64,000 nt of DNA. It comes from an uncultured Lachnospiraceae bacterium (GTDB lineage Bacteria > Bacillota > Clostridia > Lachnospirales > Lachnospiraceae). Of this stretch, positions 24,077-32,772 are shown one piece after another; position 1 is the stretch's first letter; every line of letters begins with the position of its first letter. The translations under genes were made by a program, and so were the position numbers. The notes under the pieces were generated by a model that saw nothing but the letters and a program-made list of their open reading frames with translations, was not told where the DNA came from and ran no database searches. The DNA lies in contig CALWIA010000021.1 of the NCBI GenBank assembly GCA_944380605.1, positions 29,603 to 93,602 of the forward strand, given 5' to 3'.

Positions 24077-25032
24077 AACGAATCGGCATAAAGAAACGGC
24101 AGGAGCAGGCGGTTTTAAAACAGAAGCGCCCGCTGGGAAAACGAATCTGGAAGGCCAGATACGTGTACCTGATGATTCTGCCGGTAATCGTGTGGTTTGC
24201 GCTGTTTCAGTACTGGCCCATGGCCTGGCTGTCCATTTCTTTTTTTGACTACAACCTGTATCTGGGATTTGCCGGCAGTAAATTTGTAGGCCTTCAGAAC
24301 TTTATTGATTTTTTCACAGGCCTGGATTTCTGGCGGCTGATCCGCAATGTAGTTCTGATGAATCTGTATTCGCTGGCGGTGGCATTTCCCATGCCGATTA
24401 TCTTCGCGCTGTTTTTAAATGAGCTGAGAAATCAGAAAGTAAAGAAAGCGGTACAGACCGTCAGCTTTCTGCCGCATTTCATTTCCATGGTAGCCTTTGT
24501 CACGATTGTCACGGAATTTCTCTCGCCGGTCAACGGCGTGATGGCAGATATTTTCCGCTTCTTCGGAAAAGAGCCGATCTATTTTCTGGGTCAGGCCAAG
24601 TATTTTCGCTCCATCATGGTGTTCTCCGGCATGTGGCAGGAGACCGGCTACAACGCGATTGTTTATTTGTCAGCCATTACGGCGCTGGATATGAATTTAT
24701 ATGAGGCGGCCATGGTGGACGGCGCCAATCGATGGAAACGGCTGATTCATGTGACGATTCCCGGGATTATGCCGACGGTGGTGGTTATGTTTATTCTGCG
24801 GATCGGTTCGCTGATCAACGCGAATTTTGAGAAAATGTACCTGTTTCAGAATTCCACCAACCTGGAAGTTTCCGAAGTGATTCAGACCTGGGTATACAAA
24901 CGGGGCATGATCCGCTACGACTACAGTATGGGCACGACGGCGGGGCTGTTTAACGGGCTGGTAGCGCTGCTGCTGGTGATTATGGCCAACCGCCTCAGCA
25001 AACGGTATTCCGATTCGGCCGGCATCTGGTAA
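24073..25032 (+). CDS. ABC transporter permease, LplB-like
   Basis: A 319-residue inner-membrane permease with six predicted membrane helices after a basic N-terminus. The EAA loop reads DMNLYEAAMVDGANRWKRLIHVTIPGIMPTVVV. It begins with TTG overlapping the murQ stop (TTGA), with GGAGGTGGG just upstream; this coupling ties it to murQ. It resembles the LplB/YtcP-LplC polysaccharide permease group. By context it should import MurNAc or muropeptide-derived sugars in place of the usual MurP PTS transporter. Confidence 0.85.
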   Translation: MKRIGIKKRQEQAVLKQKRPLGKRIWKARYVYLMILPVIVWFALFQYWPMAWLSISFFDYNLYLGFAGSKFVGLQNFIDFFTGLDFWRLIRNVVLMNLYSLAVAFPMPIIFALFLNELRNQKVKKAVQTVSFLPHFISMVAFVTIVTEFLSPVNGVMADIFRFFGKEPIYFLGQAKYFRSIMVFSGMWQETGYNAIVYLSAITALDMNLYEAAMVDGANRWKRLIHVTIPGIMPTVVVMFILRIGSLINANFEKMYLFQNSTNLEVSEVIQTWVYKRGMIRYDYSMGTTAGLFNGLVALLLVIMANRLSKRYSDSAGIW

Positions 25033-25038
25033 GGGGTG

Positions 25039-25932
25039 ATGGATATGCTGCATAAAAAAATGAGCCGTATGGACTATATCGTCGAGGGGATTCTGATTGC
25101 GGTGGGAATTCTGATCTGTATCTGCATTCTGTATCCCATTATCAATATCCTTTCCATTTCCCTGAGCGCCGATGGGCCGGTGCTGCGCAACGAGGTGCGG
25201 CTGCTGCCCCGGGGTTTTACCCTGAAGGCTTACCGGGACGTATTGGTCAACAACGGCGTGCTGGGAGCATTTAAAAATTCACTGATCATATCGCTGGGCG
25301 GCTGCATGCTGAGCCTGTGCGCCACGTATCTGGCGGCGTATCCGGTGGCGTGCTGTGAGTTTCCCGGCAAGAAAATCTACAACATATTTGTGTTGATTCC
25401 CATGTGGTTTCAGGGAGGCATGATACCTTCCTACATCTGCATCCAGAAACTGGGACTGTTAAACAGCTACTGGTCGCTGATCCTCAGCGCGCTGATTTCT
25501 TCGTACCATGTGCTGATTCTCATCAGCTTTCTGCGGGGAATCCCCAGCGAACTGTTGGAATCCGCCCGGATCGATGGCGCCAGCGAACTGAAAATCATGG
25601 TACAGGTGGTGGCTCCGCTGTCAAAAGCCGCGTTTGCTACCATAGCGCTATGGGTCATCGCCAGCCACTGGAACGCGTACTTCGGTCCGCTTCTGTATAT
25701 TACGGAATCCAGCAAATACACGCTGCAGCAGGTGCTGCGGGAAATTGTGCTGGAGGCCAACGCGCTGCAGTTCGATATGGCCACGGCCCGGCCCGGCCAG
25801 CCTTCCATCAACCTGGCGGACCAGGTGCGGTACGCGGTGCTGATCGTATCGATGATTCCCATGATGGCGATTTACCCGTTTGTCCAGAAGTACTTTGTAA
25901 AAGGCGTTACACTGGGAGCAGTGAAGGGATAA
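25039..25932 (+). CDS. ABC transporter permease, LplC-like
   Basis: A 297-residue second permease subunit with an EAA loop (LLESARIDGASELKIMVQVVAPLSKAAFATIAL) and a C-terminus ending KYFVKGVTLGAVKG, typical of LplC carbohydrate permeases. Start ATG after AAGGGGTG, 6 bases after the LplB stop. Pairs with LplB and the binding protein downstream. No ATPase gene is present in this operon, so an ATPase must come from elsewhere. Confidence 0.86.
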   Translation: MDMLHKKMSRMDYIVEGILIAVGILICICILYPIINILSISLSADGPVLRNEVRLLPRGFTLKAYRDVLVNNGVLGAFKNSLIISLGGCMLSLCATYLAAYPVACCEFPGKKIYNIFVLIPMWFQGGMIPSYICIQKLGLLNSYWSLILSALISSYHVLILISFLRGIPSELLESARIDGASELKIMVQVVAPLSKAAFATIALWVIASHWNAYFGPLLYITESSKYTLQQVLREIVLEANALQFDMATARPGQPSINLADQVRYAVLIVSMIPMMAIYPFVQKYFVKGVTLGAVKG

Positions 25933-25962
25933 AATGCAACATAATGTAAAGGAGGAAAAAGC

Positions 25963-27534
25963 ATGAGACGAAAAATCTATGGAAGAGTGATGGCGGCGGT
26001 TTTGGCGGCGGCTTTGCTGACAGCAGGATGCGGCAGCGGCACGCAGGAAACCCAGGAAAGCGGCACGGCAGCACAACAGGAAACGGGTCAGGAGGAGAGC
26101 GCCGGCTCGAAGGAGTTCAGCTATTTCGGCGCGATATGGAGCCCGTATCAGGAAACCAGCCCGATTTTTGACGAATTGATGGAGCGCACCGGCATTACGG
26201 TGGATTTTGAATGGGTGAACGAAGATGGACTGGACACCCTTCTGGCCTCGAAGGTGGCGGCGCAGGATCTGCCGGATGTGATCAGCGGAGGCACCAAGGC
26301 TCCGGCGGCGATTAACGATCTGATCAGTCAGGGCCTGATTGTGCCCATTACAGATTATCTGGACAATGAACTGGCAAATTACGGCCGTCTGCTGACAGAA
26401 GAAGACCGGCTGTATCTGACGTACCAGGACGACGGAGAAATCTATGGATTCGGTCTGGTTATGGACGTTCCGCAGACCTTCAGCACCATGATACGGACCG
26501 ACTGGCTGGAACGGGTAGGACTGGATATACCGGAAACCTGGGACGACTGGATGGAAGTGTGGAGAGCCTTTAAGACGCAGGACGCCAACGGAAACGGCAA
26601 TCCCAACGACGAAGTGCCCTTCGGCTTCAATTATGATATGATTAAACTGATGATGAACGTATTCGGCATCAACAGCAACGGCGAATTTTCCGTTGTGGAT
26701 GGAGAATATGTCTACGATCCGGAACACCCTAATTATGAGCTGTTTCTGGATACCATGCGGCAGATGTACGAGGAAGGCCTGCTGCCTCAGGATTTTGTAA
26801 CCACGGCCGGCACGGACTTTAATACCCTGGGCGCCAGCAATACCCTGGGAAGCCTGATCGGCTATGCGGAATACGCGAAAAACTACACGGTATCCTGCCG
26901 GGAACTGGATGAAAACGCGTTTTACCAGTGCGTGGTGCCGATTCAGGGACCGACCGGCACCCAGAGCATTCCCGCCCGGGCCAAGGTAACCGGAAGCGCC
27001 TATATTACCGTCGCGGCCATTGAAAACGGACACCTGCAGAACGTGCTGGATTTCTTCAACTACGTATACAGCGACGAGGGAATTGAACTGACCAACTACG
27101 GCATGGAAGGGGAGTTCTGCGAGATGGTGGACGGCAGCCCGATGATCAAGGCTCCCTATAATGAAAGCTTCGCGGTCGCAAGAGAAGAGGGCCTGATTCC
27201 TTCTACCATACCGTTCTGCTTCACGGAAGATTCCTACATGCAGATTCTTACCGGCGGCCTGTCCTATGAAGAACTGGACGACGCGGGGCAGACGTTTATG
27301 GACGGCCTGACCATCAATAAACCGTATTACTATACGGAACCGGCCATTCTACAGACAGCCAGCTATGTGGAATGCTTCGACCTTCGGGAGCAGCAGGTAT
27401 CGCTGAGAGACCGCTACATCATGGGCCAGATTTCCAAAGAGGAATACAGCACCCAGTATCAGGCGCTGAAAGACGCAGGACTGGGACAGATGATCGAAGA
27501 TGTCAAAGCGGCTTATACAGAGATGACACAGTAG
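25963..27534 (+). CDS. Extracellular solute-binding lipoprotein, LplA-like
   Basis: A 523-residue substrate-binding lipoprotein with signal peptide and lipobox LTAGC (Cys23), then a short Gln/Glu/Ser-rich spacer. The mature part is of the LplA family (FDFEWVNEDGLDTLLASKVAAQDLPDVISGG-like start, DVPQTFSTMIRTDWLERVGLDIPETWDDW). Length is typical. AAGGAGG lies 9 bases before the ATG. It probably captures MurNAc-containing sugars released from peptidoglycan; the ligand is inferred from operon partners only. A stable hairpin follows its stop codon. Confidence 0.85.
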   Translation: MRRKIYGRVMAAVLAAALLTAGCGSGTQETQESGTAAQQETGQEESAGSKEFSYFGAIWSPYQETSPIFDELMERTGITVDFEWVNEDGLDTLLASKVAAQDLPDVISGGTKAPAAINDLISQGLIVPITDYLDNELANYGRLLTEEDRLYLTYQDDGEIYGFGLVMDVPQTFSTMIRTDWLERVGLDIPETWDDWMEVWRAFKTQDANGNGNPNDEVPFGFNYDMIKLMMNVFGINSNGEFSVVDGEYVYDPEHPNYELFLDTMRQMYEEGLLPQDFVTTAGTDFNTLGASNTLGSLIGYAEYAKNYTVSCRELDENAFYQCVVPIQGPTGTQSIPARAKVTGSAYITVAAIENGHLQNVLDFFNYVYSDEGIELTNYGMEGEFCEMVDGSPMIKAPYNESFAVAREEGLIPSTIPFCFTEDSYMQILTGGLSYEELDDAGQTFMDGLTINKPYYYTEPAILQTASYVECFDLREQQVSLRDRYIMGQISKEEYSTQYQALKDAGLGQMIEDVKAAYTEMTQ

Positions 27535-27551
27535 ACAGATGAGACAGCGGC

Positions 27552-27574
27552 GGGGCGCGGACGGTCCGCGTCCC
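27552..27574 (+). other. Stable intercistronic hairpin after the binding-protein gene
   Basis: GGGGCGCGGAC (27552-27562) pairs with GTCCGCGTCCC (27564-27574) with one G-T wobble. There is no T-run. Hairpins here commonly stabilise the upstream message so that the binding protein is made in excess over downstream enzymes. Confidence 0.6.
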
Positions 27575-27587
27575 GCAGGAGGGCAAA

Positions 27588-28775
27588 ATGAAGACGGTAC
27601 TGGGACTGGATCGGATTGGGGAATTTGCTTCCATGTTCAAAGGGAAACGAATCGGCCTGATCACCAATTCTTCCGGCGTAGATTCGCGGTGGCGGACCAA
27701 TGTGGAGGTTTTCACCGACGCGGGATTTGCCATAACGCGGATTTTTACTCCGGAGCACGGCATGTATGGGAAGCGGGCGGCAAGACCGGTGGAGGACGAT
27801 GTGTATCCGGGATACGCGATTCCCATGGTATCTTTATTCGGAAAGAAGCAGAGGCCGGAAGCCGGACAGCTGCAGGATCTGGACCTGCTGGTATACGACA
27901 TCCAGGACGTGGGACTGCGGTACTATACGTATATTTACACCATGACCTACTGCATGGAAGCGGCGGCACAGCAGGGAATCCCTTTTGTGGTGCTGGACAG
28001 GCCCAACCCCCTGGGCAACCGGATCGTCAGCGGCGGCAGAATCCGACCGGAACTGCGTTCGTTTATCGGAGATTATGAACTGCCGGTGCGGTACGGCCTG
28101 ACCTGCGGAGAACTGGGCCGGTATTTTCTGCGGTACAAAGGAATTTCCATGGATTACCGGGTCATAGCCATGGAACACTACACCCGGGATATGTACTACA
28201 GCGATACCGGACAGCTGTGGAATATTCCCTCGCCGGCGCTGACGGATTTTGAAAGTACTATCTGCTACTGCGGCGGCTGCTTCGCGGGCGCCACTTCCTT
28301 AAGCGATGGACGGGGCAGTCCGGAGCCGTTCCGGATGTACGGAGCGCCTTATGTGGATATGCGCCGGCTGTATCAGGAGATGAAGCGGGAGGCGGCGCAG
28401 GAAGATGTGGTTTTCCGTGAGAGGGCCTTTATTCCTACAGAAGGGGTTTACCAGGGCCAGGTGTGCTTCGGGCTGGAATTTGCTCCGCTGCGCAAAGACC
28501 TGGATTTTCTTCCGACGGCGCTGACGCTGCTGCGCCAGACGGCGCGGATGTATCCGGAAGCGTTTACCCTGCGGGACGGAGAAGCGGGAGAAAAACACCT
28601 GTCCTATCAGACGGGAAGCTGGAAAACGGAGCAGTATCTGAACGGAGCGGTGACGCGGAAAGAACTGCTGGAAGAGTGGGAGACCCAGAGCGCCGCGTTT
28701 GCAAAAGAAGCGGAACCGGTCCGGATTTATACATCACGGGAGGAAGAACATCATGAAATTATCTACGACCGTTAA
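27588..28775 (+). CDS. namZ: DUF1343 protein, NamZ-like exo-beta-N-acetylmuramidase
   Basis: A 395-residue DUF1343 protein. Motifs match NamZ/YbbC: GLITNSSGVDS, FTPEHGMYG, DLLVYDIQDVGLRYYTYIYT, VVLDRPNPLGN and LTCGELGRYF. NamZ releases MurNAc from the non-reducing end of peptidoglycan fragments. Unlike the secreted Bacillus enzyme, this protein starts MKTVLGLDRIGEF with no signal peptide, so it should act in the cytoplasm on imported disaccharides. AGGAGGGC precedes the start. It overlaps the next gene by 23 bases. Confidence 0.85.
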   Translation: MKTVLGLDRIGEFASMFKGKRIGLITNSSGVDSRWRTNVEVFTDAGFAITRIFTPEHGMYGKRAARPVEDDVYPGYAIPMVSLFGKKQRPEAGQLQDLDLLVYDIQDVGLRYYTYIYTMTYCMEAAAQQGIPFVVLDRPNPLGNRIVSGGRIRPELRSFIGDYELPVRYGLTCGELGRYFLRYKGISMDYRVIAMEHYTRDMYYSDTGQLWNIPSPALTDFESTICYCGGCFAGATSLSDGRGSPEPFRMYGAPYVDMRRLYQEMKREAAQEDVVFRERAFIPTEGVYQGQVCFGLEFAPLRKDLDFLPTALTLLRQTARMYPEAFTLRDGEAGEKHLSYQTGSWKTEQYLNGAVTRKELLEEWETQSAAFAKEAEPVRIYTSREEEHHEIIYDR

Positions 28776-29634
28776 TTTCTTTATCTATGACGACGATGGA
28801 AGCTATGAGGCGTACAAAGAGGATCTGCGCCATTACGCAGCCGTAGGCTATCAGGCGCTGGACGCGATTTTCTGCCAGGCTGACGCGGCAGGTTCTCCGC
28901 TGCGCACGGCAAAGTGGATGGACTGGGCGAAGACGGTAAAAGAGGAGGCAGACCGGCTGGGGATTACGTTTGTACAGACGCACCTGCCGTTTTACAATTT
29001 CTGCGATCCCATCACAGGCATCCAGGCCGACACAGAAGAAATTCTGGAAAAAGCCATTGTCTGCACGAAAATCCTGGGGGCCAAATGGACGGTGGCGCAC
29101 CCGGGCACGGATTATGGTTCCAGCCTGATGGAGGCCAGCCGGAGAAAAAATCTGGAATATTTTTCGAAACGGCTGGAGCTGGCGGAAAAACATGACGTGG
29201 GGATCTGCATTGAAAACATGGCGGATTTTCCGGGACAGGGATTCAAACGGAATTACGGAGGCGCGGTGGAACCGCTCTGCGAACTGGTCGACACGCTTTC
29301 GGAAAAATTCGGCAATGCAGGCGTGTGCTGGGATTTCGGCCACGCGAATCTGATGTACCCGGATCAGGCAGCCTGCCTGCGCTATGTGGGCGGCCGTCTG
29401 AAGGTGACCCATGTACACGACAACAACGGAACCTATGATGAACACCGTCCGCCTTATATGGGAACGGTAAACTGGGAAGCGGTTCTTCCGGTTCTCAAAG
29501 AAATCGGCTATGAAGGCGACTTCAGCTTCGAAGTAAGGAGAATGGGGCCCCAGGTTCCCAGATGGGTAAGCGATTCGCTGTGGGCGCATCTGCTGAACGT
29601 AGGAAAGCACCTGATGGCGCTGACCGGACTGTAA
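28753..29634 (+). CDS. Sugar phosphate isomerase/epimerase family TIM-barrel protein
   Basis: A 293-residue xylose-isomerase-like TIM barrel. Metal-binding positions are suggested by VQTHLPF, VAHPGTDYG, CIENMADF, CWDFGHANL, THVHDNNGTYDEH and FSFEVRRM. GGAGG lies about 10 bases before the ATG, inside the end of namZ, so the two are coupled. Its substrate in the MurNAc pathway is not known; candidate roles are isomerising the lactyl sugar or an aldose released by NamZ. It is the last gene before a terminator. Confidence 0.75.
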   Translation: MKLSTTVNFFIYDDDGSYEAYKEDLRHYAAVGYQALDAIFCQADAAGSPLRTAKWMDWAKTVKEEADRLGITFVQTHLPFYNFCDPITGIQADTEEILEKAIVCTKILGAKWTVAHPGTDYGSSLMEASRRKNLEYFSKRLELAEKHDVGICIENMADFPGQGFKRNYGGAVEPLCELVDTLSEKFGNAGVCWDFGHANLMYPDQAACLRYVGGRLKVTHVHDNNGTYDEHRPPYMGTVNWEAVLPVLKEIGYEGDFSFEVRRMGPQVPRWVSDSLWAHLLNVGKHLMALTGL

Positions 29635-29650
29635 AAGTGCATATGATGTA

Positions 29651-29697
29651 AAAAACATCCGCGGAGTCCACTGGATTTTACGCGGATGCTTTTTTTT
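29651..29697 (+). terminator. Terminator of the MurNAc operon
   Basis: CATCCGCG (29656-29663) pairs with CGCGGATG (29681-29688), extended by an A-run before and followed by a run of T (29690-29697). Confidence 0.92.
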
Positions 29698-29706
29698 GCC
29701 AAAAGC

Positions 29707-29761
29707 CTAACAAAAATTTAACAGTTGGACGGCGGAGGATTTTACAGACCCCCAATATAAT
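29707..29761 (+). promoter_or_regulatory. Putative Pho-box and -10 of the ugp operon
   Basis: CTAACA (29707-29712) and TTAACA (29718-29723) are spaced exactly 11 bases start to start, as in Gram-positive PhoP boxes, with a further TTTACA at 29741-29746. A TATAAT (29756-29761) follows without a good -35, as expected for an activated promoter. Induction by phosphate starvation is inference. Confidence 0.5.
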
Positions 29762-29815
29762 CAATCCCGAAAAAAGGAAAGCACCTGTTTAAAAAACGCA
29801 AAACGAGGGAGAGAT

Positions 29816-30937
29816 ATGTCGGAAATTGTTCTAAAGAATGTCTGCAAGACCTATGACAAAAAGCAGTACGTGGTAAAGGATTTTTCACTGACCATCGAGG
29901 ACGGAGAATTTGTAATCTTTGTAGGGCCGTCCGGCTGCGGCAAATCTACGACGCTTCGCATGATTGCGGGACTGGAGGATATTTCCAGCGGAGAACTCTG
30001 GATCGACGGCCAGCTGTGCAATTACGTAGAACCGCAGGAACGGGATCTGTCTATGGTATTTCAGAATTACGCGCTGTATCCCAACATGAATGTATACGAC
30101 AACCTGGCATTTTCTTTACAGATTCGTAAAATTCCCAAGCATGAAATTGACAAAAAAGTACACGAGACCGCCAAAATGCTGGGTATCGACCACCTGCTGA
30201 AGCGGCGTCCCGCCCAGCTGTCCGGAGGACAGAAACAGAGGGTGGCCATTGGAAGCGCCATTATGCGCAAACCCAAGGCCTTTCTCATGGATGAGCCGCT
30301 GTCCAACCTGGACGCCAAGCTGCGGACGCAGATGCGGGTGGAACTGGCGGAACTGCACAAAAAGCTGGACACCATTATGATTTACGTGACCCATGACCAG
30401 ACGGAGGCCATGACGCTGGGAACCAAGATCGTGGTTTTAAACGGCGGATACATCCAGCAGGTGGCCAGACCCAGAGAGATTTATGAGGATCCGGTGAATT
30501 TGTTTGTAGCTGGCTTTATCGGCTCTCCTACCATGAACTTTTTTGAAGGAACCATTGAAAAAGACGGAGAACACACGGTGTTCCGCGCCAAAAACGGAAC
30601 GGCGCTGAAGGTGCCGGCGGCCAGGGCGGCGGTCCTGTCCGGCTATGCCGGGAAAAAGGTGGTTATGGGAATCCGGTCGGAAGATTTCCATGACGTCCGA
30701 GAGACCGGCGCTGACGCGGAGAACCGGATCCGGGGCAGAGTGACCGCCAGGGAGCTGCTGGGAGCCGAGAGCATGTACTGGCTGGAAAACGGAGCGGATG
30801 AATTTGCCGCGAAGCTGCCGGTGACCCTGTCCGAACGGGTGGGGGACAGCCTGGAAGTGGCGGCGGATATGAGCCGGGCTCATTTCTTTGACGGAGAAAC
30901 GGAAAACAACATTTTTTACGCGGGAGGTCAGCAATGA
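29816..30937 (+). CDS. ugpC: ABC transporter ATP-binding protein, UgpC/MsmK type
   Basis: A 373-residue ATPase of the carbohydrate importer class. Walker A is GPSGCGKSTT, the Q-loop is MVFQNYALYPNMNVYDN, the signature LSGGQKQRVAIGSA, Walker B AFLMDEPLSNLDAKLR and the switch His is in YVTHDQTEAMTLG. A C-terminal OB-fold regulatory domain follows residue 240. The position after VAIG is Ser where Arg is common (GRAI). AGGGAGAG precedes the ATG. First gene of the unit; it overlaps the next permease by 4 bases. It might also power the ATPase-less importer upstream. Confidence 0.9.
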   Translation: MSEIVLKNVCKTYDKKQYVVKDFSLTIEDGEFVIFVGPSGCGKSTTLRMIAGLEDISSGELWIDGQLCNYVEPQERDLSMVFQNYALYPNMNVYDNLAFSLQIRKIPKHEIDKKVHETAKMLGIDHLLKRRPAQLSGGQKQRVAIGSAIMRKPKAFLMDEPLSNLDAKLRTQMRVELAELHKKLDTIMIYVTHDQTEAMTLGTKIVVLNGGYIQQVARPREIYEDPVNLFVAGFIGSPTMNFFEGTIEKDGEHTVFRAKNGTALKVPAARAAVLSGYAGKKVVMGIRSEDFHDVRETGADAENRIRGRVTARELLGAESMYWLENGADEFAAKLPVTLSERVGDSLEVAADMSRAHFFDGETENNIFYAGGQQ

Positions 30938-31803
30938 AAACGTGGACGGAGAAATTGAAAGGGGCAGGGGCCTATGCCTATCTGATTCCCTGTTTTGCCG
31001 TATTCGGCCTGTTTCTGTTTTACCCCTTTGTGAAAACCATTTACTTAAGCTTTTACAAAACCGACAAGCTGGGCCAGGCAAAGCTGTTTGTCGGGGCGGA
31101 AAATTACATGGATCTGCTTACGTCGGAATCCTTTTACAACAGCATTGTGGTGACGCTGATTTTTGTGGTCATCGTCGTGATCGGAAGCATGCTGCTGGGG
31201 CTGATTACAGCGGTGCTGTGCAGCAAGGCGTTTCCGGGCATCCGGGCCTTCAGCACGTCCTATGCCCTGCCGATGGCTATTGCCTCCAGCGGCGCGGCGA
31301 TGATCTTCAAGATCATTCTGAACCCCACCATTGGCATTCTCAACAAGCTTTTGAATCTGGACATCAACTGGATCAGCGACCCGAAATACGCCCTGATCTG
31401 CGTGGCGGTGCTGACGGCCTGGCTGAACAGCGGAATCAATTTCCTGTATTTTTCCGCCGGCCTGGGCAACATCGACGATTCCATTTATGAGAGAGCTTCC
31501 GTAGATGGAGCCAATGCGGTGCAGAAATTCTTCCGGCTGACGCTGCCGGGGTTAAGCCCTATTATGTTCTACACGCTGGTGGTCAACATCATCCAGGCGT
31601 TCCAGTCCTTCGGCCAGGTGAAGATCCTGACCCAGGGAGGCCCCGGCGAGTCCACCAACCTGATTGTGTATTCCATTTACCGGGACGCGTTTTTCAACTA
31701 CCGTTTCGGCAGCGCGGCGGCGCAGTCGGTGATTCTGTTCCTGATTATCATGGCGCTGACGCTGGTGATGTTCAAAATTGAAAATAAGGGGGTTAAATAC
31801 TAA
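30934..31803 (+). CDS. ugpA: ABC transporter permease, UgpA-like
   Basis: A 289-residue permease with six membrane helices. It starts PCFAVFGLFLFYPFVKTIYLSFYKTDKLG-like and has an EAA loop SIYERASVDGANAVQKFFRLTLPGLSPIMFYTLV. Starts within the end of ugpC (ATGA overlap region) with GGGAGGTC upstream, and its stop overlaps the ugpE start. Partner of UgpE. The glycerol-3-phosphate assignment rests mainly on the linked ugpQ. Confidence 0.8.
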   Translation: MKTWTEKLKGAGAYAYLIPCFAVFGLFLFYPFVKTIYLSFYKTDKLGQAKLFVGAENYMDLLTSESFYNSIVVTLIFVVIVVIGSMLLGLITAVLCSKAFPGIRAFSTSYALPMAIASSGAAMIFKIILNPTIGILNKLLNLDINWISDPKYALICVAVLTAWLNSGINFLYFSAGLGNIDDSIYERASVDGANAVQKFFRLTLPGLSPIMFYTLVVNIIQAFQSFGQVKILTQGGPGESTNLIVYSIYRDAFFNYRFGSAAAQSVILFLIIMALTLVMFKIENKGVKY

Positions 31804-32714
31804 TGGCAGATTATACGGTTTCCATTTCACAGAATGAATATACTGCCGCGCAGCTGGAGCAGCTTCACACCCAGATGAACGCGCGGGCGCTGCGCAGACG
31901 GCGGATCCGGCAGACGGTGCTGGTGGCCCTGAACATTGTTATGGCGCTGTTTATGCTGTTTCCGCTGCTGTACGCGGTCAGCGTATCCATTATGCCTTCC
32001 AGCGAACTGTTTACCATGGACATGAACCTGATTCCCCAGAATCCCACCTTTGAAAACTACGTGCGGGCTCTGACCCAGGTTCCCCTGGGACGGTTTATCC
32101 TGAACTCGTTTCTGGTGGCGGGCACCATTACCATAGGACAGATCATCACCTGTTCCCTGGCGGCCTTTGCCTTCGCATTTCTGAACTTCAAAGGGAAAAA
32201 CGTCCTGTTTATGCTGGTGATGGCTACCATGATGGTGCCCGGCGAGGCGACGATTATTTCCAACTACCTGACGGTCAGCAGCCTGGGCATTCTGGATACG
32301 TATATCGTCCTGATTCTGCCGTACCTGACCTCCGCCATGGGCATTTTCCTGTTCCGCCAGTTTTACCTGTCCTTCCCCATGTCGCTGTATGAGTCGGCAA
32401 AGCTGGACGGATGCAGCAACCTGCGGTTTGTGGTCAAGATTCTGATTCCGCTGACCAAGTCCGCCATAGGCGCCATGGCTATTTATACCTTTATCAATTC
32501 CTGGAATATGTACATGTGGCCGCTGCTGGTAACCGGCTCCGCCGAGATGCGGACGGTCCAGATCGGAATCAGCATGCTGGAAAGCGTGGACGCCCAGTCC
32601 ATTACGCTGATGATGGCCGGCGTCGTGACTATTATCATACCGTCCATGGTGATTTTCGTAGTCGGACAGAAACAGCTGATCCGGGGTATGTTCTCAGGCG
32701 CTGTCAAAGGATAA
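31803..32714 (+). CDS. ugpE: ABC transporter permease, UgpE-like
   Basis: A 303-residue permease with a longer than usual cytoplasmic N-terminus (about 40 residues, including QLHTQMNARALRRRRIRQT) before the first helix. The EAA loop is SLYESAKLDGCSNLRFVVKILIPLTKSAIGAMAI, and the protein ends RGMFSGAVKG. The start codon shares a base with the ugpA stop. Second membrane subunit of the importer. Confidence 0.8.
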   Translation: MADYTVSISQNEYTAAQLEQLHTQMNARALRRRRIRQTVLVALNIVMALFMLFPLLYAVSVSIMPSSELFTMDMNLIPQNPTFENYVRALTQVPLGRFILNSFLVAGTITIGQIITCSLAAFAFAFLNFKGKNVLFMLVMATMMVPGEATIISNYLTVSSLGILDTYIVLILPYLTSAMGIFLFRQFYLSFPMSLYESAKLDGCSNLRFVVKILIPLTKSAIGAMAIYTFINSWNMYMWPLLVTGSAEMRTVQIGISMLESVDAQSITLMMAGVVTIIIPSMVIFVVGQKQLIRGMFSGAVKG

Positions 32715-32772
32715 CCGCCTGATTTACATAGATAGATACGCAGTATTATGAAAAAATGAGGAGAAAACAAGC

